The notes under the pieces: generated by a model | What the model was told of the DNA's origin: nothing | Database searches by the model: none | Seen by the model: the letters and a program-made list of their open reading frames with translations, nothing else | Origin: SKKY01 sp964622305 | GTDB lineage: Bacteria; Bacillota; Peptococcia; Peptococcales; SKKY01 | Length of the DNA: 49,050 nucleotides | Assembly (NCBI GenBank): GCA_964622305.1 | Contig: CAZUPR010000006.1 | Location: 1-49,050 of the forward strand | Direction of reading: 5' to 3' | Translations under genes and position numbers: made by a program | Shown: piece by piece, positions 1 to 6,618 of the stretch | How positions within the stretch are numbered: the stretch's first letter is position 1 | Layout: the number at the start of each line of letters is the position of its first letter

Positions 1-42
1 AGTATGTTATAAGCCCTGAAATTTTACGGGCCTAAACATACT
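1..42. repeat. inverted repeat / hairpin in the leader of the first gene
   Basis: AGTATGTT at 1-8 is the exact reverse complement of AACATACT at 35-42, and inside it GCCC at 13-16 pairs with GGGC at 28-31. The result is a two-part stem with no following T run, so it does not look like a normal terminator. It ends a few bases before the ribosome site of the gene at 61, so it could be an operator or a structured leader. The window begins here and the outer arms may extend further left. I do not recognise it as a known riboswitch. Confidence 0.45.
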
Positions 43-60
43 ATACGAGGAGAGATAAAT

Positions 61-627
61 ATGAAAATTAATCCTAGTTTACCAAGTAGCCAGTATCAAC
101 CCAAGCAAGAAAATGTTAAAGCTGAACAGGAAGTGAAGCTTGACACCAAAACAGAAAAAGGGGCAGAGTATATCCCATCTGGATCTGAAGACAAAAAAAT
201 AACCTATGAAAAGCCAAATAACAATAAAGTTGACAGGTCTCTTATAAACAAATTGAAAAGTGAAAGTGATGCCCGTTTTGAGAGCTTGAAAGAATTGGTC
301 CGTCAGATGCTTGAACGTCAGGGAATGACCTTTAGAGATGTTTTAGCAAACGAAACTGTTGAAGTAGATCCTGTCACAAGGGCAGAAGCTCAGGCCATGA
401 TTGCTGAGGGCGGCGAGTTTTCTGCGGAAGCAGTAAGTGATCGTCTGGTAGAATTTGCCATCAGTATTTCAGGTGGAGATAAATCCAAATTCGATCTTTT
501 AGCAAATGCAATTGACCAAGGTTTTTCTGCAGCAAAATCAGCTTTAGGTGGAAGCCTTCCAGAAATATCACTAAAGACCTATGATTTGATTATGGAAAAA
601 TTAGCAGCCTGGAGAGACGCAGAATAA
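61..627 (+). CDS. conserved protein of unknown function, 188 aa
   Basis: I do not recognise a named family with certainty. The start ATG follows a GAGGAG ribosome site at 47-52. The first 60 residues or so are polar, rich in Lys, Glu, Gln and Asn, and look disordered. From about residue 65 the protein is predicted alpha-helical. Its C-terminal part (about 130-188) has the pattern ISGGDKSKFDLLANAI, then GGSLPEISLKTYDLIME, which recalls the C-terminal region of DUF5610-type proteins; this is a weak resemblance from memory. There is no signal peptide or membrane segment, so it is probably cytoplasmic. It is followed by its own terminator, and the next gene (nrdD) has its own promoter, so it ends its transcript. 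Confidence 0.75.
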   Translation: MKINPSLPSSQYQPKQENVKAEQEVKLDTKTEKGAEYIPSGSEDKKITYEKPNNNKVDRSLINKLKSESDARFESLKELVRQMLERQGMTFRDVLANETVEVDPVTRAEAQAMIAEGGEFSAEAVSDRLVEFAISISGGDKSKFDLLANAIDQGFSAAKSALGGSLPEISLKTYDLIMEKLAAWRDAE

Positions 628-669
628 GCGAGAAAAAAATATAAGAAATAACTAAAAAAGTTGATTAAA

Positions 670-701
670 GGCAAATTCCTTAGTGAATTTGCCTTTTTTT
701 C
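670..701 (+). terminator. rho-independent terminator after the first gene
   Basis: GGCAAATTC (670-678) pairs with GAATTTGCC (685-693) around a 6-nt loop and is followed by a run of seven T. It lies about 40 bases after the stop of the 188-aa gene. Confidence 0.85.
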
Positions 702-703
702 TA

Positions 704-763
704 TTTAACATTTGGGGACGCAACATTCTGTCCGGACAAAATGTTGCGTCCCCAAATGTTAAA
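704..763. repeat. 60-bp near-perfect palindrome (REP/MITE-like)
   Basis: Bases 704-727 and 740-763 are exact 24-bp reverse complements containing GGGGACGCAACATT and AATGTTGCGTCCCC. The 12 bases between them form a further 5-bp stem (TGTCC/GGACA at 729-738) with a single C-A mismatch beside it. The whole element folds into one long hairpin. Hairpins built on TTTGGGGACG or its complement are widespread as extragenic repeats in Firmicutes and are often found beside Y1 (IS200/REP-type) transposases; that link is from general knowledge. No transposase lies nearby and I saw no second copy in this window. It sits between a terminator and the nrdD promoter. Confidence 0.8.
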
Positions 764-770
764 TGTCATA

Positions 771-799
771 TTGACATACTACATATAGGAGGGTAAAAT
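771..799 (+). promoter_or_regulatory. sigma-A promoter of nrdDG
   Basis: TTGACA (771-776), a 17-bp spacer, and TAAAAT (794-799). The likely start point is near 806, giving a leader of about 40 nt before nrdD. The -35 box begins only seven bases after the long palindrome, so that element could affect promoter activity. I looked for a clear NrdR box and did not find one. Confidence 0.75.
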
Positions 800-847
800 A
801 TCACTTGCTACTAATTATAGTATAAAACAGACAATGGAGGAGACAAA

Positions 848-2959
848 ATGGATTTAATCGTTAAAAGAGACGGGCGCAAAGTAAATTTTGATGAAAGAAA
901 GATTACTGACGCTATTTTTGAGGCTGCAAAATCTGTTGGAGGCGAAAACAGGGAAACAGCTATGGAAATAAGCCTGGGGGTTATCAGAAGGCTTAGAGAA
1001 GAATTTGGTCAGGAAAGTTTTACAGTTGAAGATGTTCAGGACGCTGTAGAAAAGGAACTTATTGAGAGAGGCCACGCAAAAACTGCCAAGGCTTACATAT
1101 TATATAGAAGCAAGAGAACTAATATCCGTGAAGCCAGATCTGAAATGCTTGATGCTGTTTCAACTATCCTTACGGAAACCAGCAGGGAAAATGCTAACGT
1201 GGGTAACTCTCCATCAGCAAAGGTTCTGCAGATATCAGAAGTTGCTTCAAAAGAATATTATCTGAAAAGATTAATACCTGAGGATGCTGCCAAGGCTCAT
1301 CAAAATGGCGATTTTTATATTCATGACCTATCCTGGTATGGTAAAACAATGACCTGTCTGCAAATTCCTTTGTTGGAACTTTTGCAAAAAGGATTTAATA
1401 ATGGCCACGGCTATATTAGATCACCTAAAGGCATAAAAACTGCCGCAGCTCTTGCAGCTATCATTTTGCAAAGCAACCAGAACGACCAGCATGGTGGCCA
1501 GTCCTATGCCTACTTCGACAGGGACATGGGCTACTTTGTTGGAACTGAGTATGACCGTCAAAGAAAATCAATTAAAGAAAATCTTGAGCTTGCCGGCCTT
1601 GAATACACAGAAGAGCAATTGGAAAAAATGGTAGAAGCCAGAGTGGAAGATGAAGTTTACCAGGCTATGGAGGGTTTTATCTATAATCTTAACACCATGC
1701 ACAGCAGAGCAGGTGCTCAGGTTCCTTTCTCTTCAATAAATATAGGCACTGATACAACCCCTGCCGGCAGAATGGTAACAAAGAATCTTCTTAAGGCTTA
1801 TGAAAAAGGCCTGGGTAAGGGTGAAGCACCAATCTTCCCTAACATTTGCTTTAAAATTAAAGACGGTATCAACTATGAACCAGAAGATCCAAACTATGAT
1901 CTCTTTAAATTAAGCATGGAAGTTGCCTGCAAGAGACTTTTCCCTAACTTCTCTTTTCAGGACGCCAGCTTTAATGCTCCTTATGAAGATGATATTGCCT
2001 ACATGGGTTGCAGAACCAGGGTTATCGGTAACGTTAACGGTCCTGAAATTACTGAAAAAAGAGGCAACCTTTCTTTTACAACTATAAACCTTCCAAGACT
2101 GGCAATTAAGGCCGACAAAAACCTGTCTGTCTTCTGGCAAAGTTTGGATGATGTTTTTGAAGATGTAATAGCCCAGCTTTTACACAGATACGATATTCAA
2201 AAAAACCTTAAGGTTAAAGATTTTCCCTTTTTAATGGGACAAAGCCTATATTTAGGCAGTGAGAATCTGGAAGCTAATGATAAAATAGAAGAAGCTTTAA
2301 AGCATGGAACTCTCTCTATTGGCTTTATTGGCCTGGCAGAGACTTTGATTGCCCTTACAGGCAAACATCATGGCGAAAGTGATGAAGCACAGGCTTTGGG
2401 CCTTTCAATTATCAGCCAGCTTAGAAGAATGTGCGATCAGGCATCTGAAAAATACAAGCTTAACTTCACTCTTCTGGCTACTCCTGCAGAAGGCTTGAGT
2501 GGTAAATTTACACAAAAAGACAAGAAACTTTTTGGAGTTATAGAAGGAATCACTGACAAGGATTGGTACACAAACTCCTTCCACGTGCCAGTAGACTATA
2601 AAATTAATGCCTTTGATAAAATTAAAATTGAAGGGCCTTATCATAAATTATGTAACGCAGGTCATATTTCTTATGTAGAACTGCCATCTGCACCTCAACA
2701 TAATATTGATGCCTTTGAAGCCCTTATTAAAGCTATGTATGATGCCGATATGGGTTATGCAGCTGTTAACTTCCCAGTGGATATTTGCAGTGAATGTGGT
2801 TTTAACGGAGTTATAGACAAAGAAGTTTGCCCAGCCTGTGGTACTAAGGGTAAGATTAGCAGAATTAGAAGGATAACAGGGTATCTGTCAACTCTGGATA
2901 TGTTCAATGATGCAAAAAAGACGGAAGAGAAAAACAGAGTTAAGCATATGGATGTGTAA
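848..2959 (+). CDS. nrdD: anaerobic (class III) ribonucleoside-triphosphate reductase
   Basis: This enzyme reduces ribonucleoside triphosphates to deoxyribonucleotides under anaerobic conditions, using a glycyl radical and formate. The 703 residues show an ATP-cone allosteric domain at about 1-95 (VKRDGRKVNFDERKITDAI), then the ten-strand barrel. Active-site cysteines are probably C170 (TMTCLQIP) and C334 (FPNICFK). A C-terminal zinc site follows (CSECGFNG and CPACG). The glycyl-radical loop RRITGYL places the radical on Gly678. The length is normal for the family. The start follows GGAGG at 836-840. The activase gene nrdG begins three bases after the stop, so the two are co-transcribed and probably translationally coupled. 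Confidence 0.97.
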   Translation: MDLIVKRDGRKVNFDERKITDAIFEAAKSVGGENRETAMEISLGVIRRLREEFGQESFTVEDVQDAVEKELIERGHAKTAKAYILYRSKRTNIREARSEMLDAVSTILTETSRENANVGNSPSAKVLQISEVASKEYYLKRLIPEDAAKAHQNGDFYIHDLSWYGKTMTCLQIPLLELLQKGFNNGHGYIRSPKGIKTAAALAAIILQSNQNDQHGGQSYAYFDRDMGYFVGTEYDRQRKSIKENLELAGLEYTEEQLEKMVEARVEDEVYQAMEGFIYNLNTMHSRAGAQVPFSSINIGTDTTPAGRMVTKNLLKAYEKGLGKGEAPIFPNICFKIKDGINYEPEDPNYDLFKLSMEVACKRLFPNFSFQDASFNAPYEDDIAYMGCRTRVIGNVNGPEITEKRGNLSFTTINLPRLAIKADKNLSVFWQSLDDVFEDVIAQLLHRYDIQKNLKVKDFPFLMGQSLYLGSENLEANDKIEEALKHGTLSIGFIGLAETLIALTGKHHGESDEAQALGLSIISQLRRMCDQASEKYKLNFTLLATPAEGLSGKFTQKDKKLFGVIEGITDKDWYTNSFHVPVDYKINAFDKIKIEGPYHKLCNAGHISYVELPSAPQHNIDAFEALIKAMYDADMGYAAVNFPVDICSECGFNGVIDKEVCPACGTKGKISRIRRITGYLSTLDMFNDAKKTEEKNRVKHMDV

Positions 2960-2962
2960 ATA

Positions 2963-3415
2963 ATGATAAGATACGCACATATTATTGATGATTCAATTGT
3001 TGATGGTCCGGGGATCAGGCTTGTGATTTTTCTGCAAGGCTGTAAATGGGACTGCCCGGGTTGTCATAATCCACACCTATTTCCTCTGGATGAAGGTATA
3101 GAGATAGAAGAGAGGGAACTGGCAAAAAAGATCCTAAAAAAGCTTACTCCCCTTCATTCTGGAATAACCTTCAGTGGTGGAGACCCTCTTTTACAACATA
3201 AATCACTTGTAGAAGTTGTTGACTACTTAAGAAGCCGCAAACCAGATTTGAATATTTGGCTTTACACTGGTTTTCTATATGAAGATGTTAAAGACTTACC
3301 GCTCCTTGAAAAAATAGATGTTTTGGTAGATGGCCCTTTTGTTTTAGAAAAAAAAGATATAGCTTTAGAGTTCAGGGGATCTTCCAACCAAAGAATCATT
3401 AATTTAAGTAAATAA
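2963..3415 (+). CDS. nrdG: anaerobic ribonucleotide reductase activating protein (radical SAM)
   Basis: The activase installs the glycyl radical on NrdD by reductive cleavage of S-adenosylmethionine. At 150 aa it has the compact size of NrdG. The radical-SAM cluster motif is CKWDCPGC with C27, C31 and C34. The SAM-contact motif FSGGDPL follows at about 70-76, and DVLVDGPFV comes near residue 110. It starts three bases after the nrdD stop with only a weak ribosome site, which fits coupling to nrdD translation. A terminator follows, closing the two-gene operon. Confidence 0.96.
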   Translation: MIRYAHIIDDSIVDGPGIRLVIFLQGCKWDCPGCHNPHLFPLDEGIEIEERELAKKILKKLTPLHSGITFSGGDPLLQHKSLVEVVDYLRSRKPDLNIWLYTGFLYEDVKDLPLLEKIDVLVDGPFVLEKKDIALEFRGSSNQRIINLSK

Positions 3416-3436
3416 GATAAAGAAATTATCTAGCAT

Positions 3437-3472
3437 TTTAAGACCTGGCTGCTTTGCCAGGTCTTAAATTTT
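3437..3472 (+). terminator. rho-independent terminator after nrdDG
   Basis: A 13-bp stem pairs 3437-3449 with 3456-3468 (core AAGACCTGGC/GCCAGGTCTT) with loop TGCTTT, followed by four T. The short T tract makes efficiency uncertain. Confidence 0.8.
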
Positions 3473-3557
3473 GCCCTAAGTGCCAACTTGTGTTAGAATA
3501 AGGTTGTCGGATTTATAGTTTAGACAGACTTCCATTTTAAAAGAAATGAGGTGTCCT

Positions 3558-4763
3558 ATGATTGCAGAAGAAGGAAAAGTGAAAATTAAAATTTCTAATC
3601 TTACAAAAATTTTTGGTAACAAGCCAGAAAAAGGGCTTGAAATGCTTAAAGAAAAAATGACCAAACAAGAAATAATGGAAAAGTCTGGCCTGGCAGTAGG
3701 TGTAAATAATGCCTCTTTTGAAGTAAGAGACGGCGAATTTCTTGTCATAATGGGCCTGTCCGGAAGTGGAAAGTCTACCCTGGTCAGATTAATTAACAGG
3801 CTGATTGAACCTACAGCAGGCAGTATTCAGATAGATGGCCAGGAAATCACATCTATGAATACAGACCAGCTCAGGGAACTAAGAAGGAAAAAGTTTGCCA
3901 TGGTTTTTCAGCGTTTTGCTCTTTTTCCTCACAGGACAATTTTAAAGAATGTTGAATTTGGCCTGGAAATACAAGATATTGCCCCTGAAGAAAGAGAAAA
4001 GAAAGCAAGAGAAGCCTTGGAACTTGTTGGTCTTAAAGGCTGGGAGGAGAGCCTTCCCGAACAGCTTTCAGGTGGTATGCAACAAAGGGTCGGCCTGGCA
4101 AGAGCGCTAGCAGTTGATCCTGACATTCTCCTTATGGACGAGGCTTTTAGTGCTCTGGATCCACTAATTAAGAAAGAAATGCAGGATGAGTTGCTGGCCT
4201 TGCAGAACAGGGTAAATAAAACCATAATTTTTATTACTCATGATCTGGATGAGGCTTTAAAACTTGGCGACAAAATAGTTCTAATGAAGGATGGAGCAAT
4301 TGTCCAACAGGGGACTCCAGAGGATATCCTGACTCACCCGGCTGATGATTACGTAGAAAAATTTATTGAGAACGTAAACACTTCAAAAATTTTAACAGCC
4401 AGAGGAGTTATGAAAAAGGTTAACAACGTTGCTTATCCTAAGGATGGCCCAAGAACAGTTCTTAGGAAAATGGAAGAGGAAGGCATCTCCAGTATCTTTG
4501 TAGTTGAAAGAGACGGCAAAATTAAAGGCATGGTCTTTGCAGAAGATGCGGCCAAGGAGGCAAGTAAGGGAGTAAGGACAATCACCAATATCATTAGAGA
4601 AGATATTGAAATTGTTGATCCCGATATGCCCGTTCAGGAAATTTTTCCTATTATTGCCCAGAAATCTGTCCCTATTGTTGTAGCCGATGAAGATAAAAAA
4701 CTCTTAGGCATTATTATTAAGGGCACAATTTTAGCTAAATTAGCTGGCAAGGGAGGAAACTAA
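3558..4763 (+). CDS. proV: glycine betaine/proline ABC transporter, ATP-binding subunit
   Basis: This cytoplasmic ATPase powers compatible-solute import (ProV/OpuAA family). Visible motifs are the family-typical N-terminal extension (LTKIFGNKPEKGLEML), Walker A GLSGSGKST, signature LSGGMQQRVGLARAL, Walker B ILLMDEAFSAL and the H-loop FITHDLDEA. Two C-terminal CBS domains (about 275-400) probably sense ionic strength, as in OpuA. I chose ATG 3558 because GAGGTG lies at 3548-3553. An in-frame ATG at 3546 would overlap that ribosome site and is less likely. The permease starts one base after the stop. Import of betaine fits a salt-stressed organism. Confidence 0.95.
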   Translation: MIAEEGKVKIKISNLTKIFGNKPEKGLEMLKEKMTKQEIMEKSGLAVGVNNASFEVRDGEFLVIMGLSGSGKSTLVRLINRLIEPTAGSIQIDGQEITSMNTDQLRELRRKKFAMVFQRFALFPHRTILKNVEFGLEIQDIAPEEREKKAREALELVGLKGWEESLPEQLSGGMQQRVGLARALAVDPDILLMDEAFSALDPLIKKEMQDELLALQNRVNKTIIFITHDLDEALKLGDKIVLMKDGAIVQQGTPEDILTHPADDYVEKFIENVNTSKILTARGVMKKVNNVAYPKDGPRTVLRKMEEEGISSIFVVERDGKIKGMVFAEDAAKEASKGVRTITNIIREDIEIVDPDMPVQEIFPIIAQKSVPIVVADEDKKLLGIIIKGTILAKLAGKGGN

Positions 4764-4764
4764 G

Positions 4765-5601
4765 ATGAACCTATCGATACCAGCTTTTCCTCTGGCAAAA
4801 TATATAGACGGAATCTTAGATTTTTTAACTAAGAATTTTTCCTTTATAACAAAGGCAATTTCAAAAAATACAATTTTTATTTTGGATGGTTTTGAAAATG
4901 CCTTGCTCTTTATCCCGCCATTGATTTTAATTTTAATCATTGCTGCCGGAACCTATTATTTGGCAGGCAGGGGCATGGGTTTCTTTTCCCTGGCAGGATT
5001 ATTGTTAATTTGGAATATAGGCCTCTGGCAGGCTACCGTATCCACTTTGACCCTGGTTATAGCGGCCACAGTAATTGCAGTGGGAATAGGCCTTCCTCTA
5101 GGGATATGGGCAGCACTAAACAATAGGGCCAATAAAATTATCATGCCCATTCTGGATTTAATGCAAACTATGCCGGCCTTTGTCTATCTTATTCCGGCCA
5201 TACCATTTTTTGGTCTGGGTAAGGTATCGGCAGTTTTTGCAACTGTAATCTTTGGAATGCCACCAGCAATCAGGTTTACCAGTCTGGGTATCCGCCAGGT
5301 TCCAGAGGAACTGATAGAAGCATCGGATGCCTTTGGTACTACCTGGAAGCAAAAATTATTAAAGGTCCAGCTCCCTATGGCTGTACCAACAATAATGGCT
5401 GGGATTAACCAAACCATAATGCTTTCCTTGTCCATGGTTGTTATCGCTGCAATGATTTCAGCTGGCGGTCTTGGCGGCGAGGTCCTGAGGGCTATTCAAA
5501 GATTCCAGCCTGGTAAAGGTTTTGAAGCAGGTTTGGGAGTTGTAATTTTAGCAATTATTTTAGATAGAATTACGCAAAATATTGGCAAAAAGTATAAATA
5601 A
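4765..5601 (+). CDS. proW: glycine betaine ABC transporter, permease subunit
   Basis: This is the membrane channel subunit of the ProVWX-type importer, 278 aa. It has several hydrophobic helices (for example about 48-66, 70-86, 90-115, 130-155 and 230-265). The EAA loop that docks on the ATPase is seen as PEELIEASDAFGTTWKQKL. The start ATG follows GGGAGG at 4751-4756 inside the end of proV. The sequence LDLMQTMPAFVYLIPAIPFF is typical of betaine permeases. Separate permease and binding protein put it closer to the ProVWX arrangement than to the fused OpuABC form. Confidence 0.95.
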   Translation: MNLSIPAFPLAKYIDGILDFLTKNFSFITKAISKNTIFILDGFENALLFIPPLILILIIAAGTYYLAGRGMGFFSLAGLLLIWNIGLWQATVSTLTLVIAATVIAVGIGLPLGIWAALNNRANKIIMPILDLMQTMPAFVYLIPAIPFFGLGKVSAVFATVIFGMPPAIRFTSLGIRQVPEELIEASDAFGTTWKQKLLKVQLPMAVPTIMAGINQTIMLSLSMVVIAAMISAGGLGGEVLRAIQRFQPGKGFEAGLGVVILAIILDRITQNIGKKYK

Positions 5602-5618
5602 GAGGGGGAAATAAGAAG

Positions 5619-6524
5619 ATGAAATTGAACAAAAAAAGAAAAATATTTTATGTGCTTGTGACACTTTTAGTATTATCACTGACTCTGTCTGCTTGTGGCG
5701 GGGGCGACAAGAAGGCCGATGGCGAAAAAACTATAGCAGAAAAATTTAATAAAAGAATAATTGGTATTGAACCCGGGGCCGGTTTAATGTCTGCATCAGA
5801 AGATGCCATTAAGGCTTATGGCCTTTCAGATTACAGACTTATGGATGGATCAAGCTCCACAATGACAGCGGCTTTAGCAGATGCTATAGCCAATGAAGAA
5901 TGGGTTATTGTAACTGGCTGGACGCCCCACTGGAAATTTGCCAAATGGGATCTTAAATATTTAGAAGATCCAAAAAACATTTTTGGTGGCGATGAACAAA
6001 TCCATACCCTGGTAAGAAAAGGCTTGGCAGAAGATATGCCTGATGCCTATAAAATGTTAGATAATTTCAATTGGACAGCTGATGATATGGCCCAGATGAT
6101 GATCTTAAATTCTGAAGATGGTGCAGATGAGTATCAAAATGCTGTAAACTGGATTGAAGAAAATTCAGACCTGGTTTCCCAGTGGATTCCTGCCGGAGCG
6201 GATGGAAAGGGAGAGACTATTACTTTAGTCTACGTTCTTTGGGATTCTGAAATTGCCTCAACTAATATTGTAAAGGCAGTTTTACAGGAAAAAATGAACT
6301 ACAAGGTTAAAATGCTTGAGGTAGATGCTGGTGCTATGTATCAGGGGTTGGCCTTTGGTGATGCAGACGCCATGGTGGCAGCCTGGTTGCCAACAACTCA
6401 TGGTCATTATGTAGATGCAATCGCAGATAAAATTGAAGATTTGGGTGTTAACCTGGATGGAACAAAGATAGGCTGGGTTGTACCATCTTACGTGACTATT
6501 GATTCAATTGAAGATTTACAATAA
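5619..6524 (+). CDS. proX: glycine betaine ABC transporter, substrate-binding lipoprotein
   Basis: The extracellular lipid-anchored receptor delivers betaine to ProVW. A lipoprotein signal peptide ends at lipobox LSAC with Cys26. The OpuAC-type domain follows, with TGWTPHWKFAKWDLKYLEDP; the tryptophans here normally form the aromatic cage for the trimethylammonium group. AAWLPTTHGHYVD comes near the C-terminus. The 301-aa length is usual. The start ATG follows an AGAGGGGGAAA ribosome site. It is the last gene before a strong terminator. Confidence 0.95.
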   Translation: MKLNKKRKIFYVLVTLLVLSLTLSACGGGDKKADGEKTIAEKFNKRIIGIEPGAGLMSASEDAIKAYGLSDYRLMDGSSSTMTAALADAIANEEWVIVTGWTPHWKFAKWDLKYLEDPKNIFGGDEQIHTLVRKGLAEDMPDAYKMLDNFNWTADDMAQMMILNSEDGADEYQNAVNWIEENSDLVSQWIPAGADGKGETITLVYVLWDSEIASTNIVKAVLQEKMNYKVKMLEVDAGAMYQGLAFGDADAMVAAWLPTTHGHYVDAIADKIEDLGVNLDGTKIGWVVPSYVTIDSIEDLQ

Positions 6525-6540
6525 CAAAAAGTTTACATTT

Positions 6541-6575
6541 GAGGGTGTATTTATATGCACCCTCTTTCTTTTTTT
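6541..6575 (+). terminator. rho-independent terminator after proVWX
   Basis: GAGGGTG (6541-6547) pairs with CACCCTC (6558-6564), with further weak pairs inside, followed by a T-rich tract (CTTTCTTTTTTT). Confidence 0.87.
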
Positions 6576-6583
6576 GTTATAAT
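6575..6583 (+). promoter_or_regulatory. extended -10 promoter of the repeat-protein gene
   Basis: TGTTATAAT at 6575-6583 matches a consensus extended -10 element (TGnTATAAT). No good -35 box is seen 16-18 bases upstream, where the terminator lies; extended -10 promoters can work without one. The start point would be near 6590, about 30 bases before the TTG start. Confidence 0.5.
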
Positions 6584-6618
6584 CAATGTAATTAAGAAGT
6601 CTTAAGGAGGAGAATTAA

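Noticed and set aside
760..847. NrdR box upstream of nrdD
   Set aside because: AT-rich bases such as ACTACATATAGG give only a partial match, and there is no properly spaced pair of boxes.
3488..3518. Possible promoter for proVWX (TTGTGT with TTATAG-like -10)
   Set aside because: Both boxes are poor and the spacing is not clear, so I do not list it as a feature.
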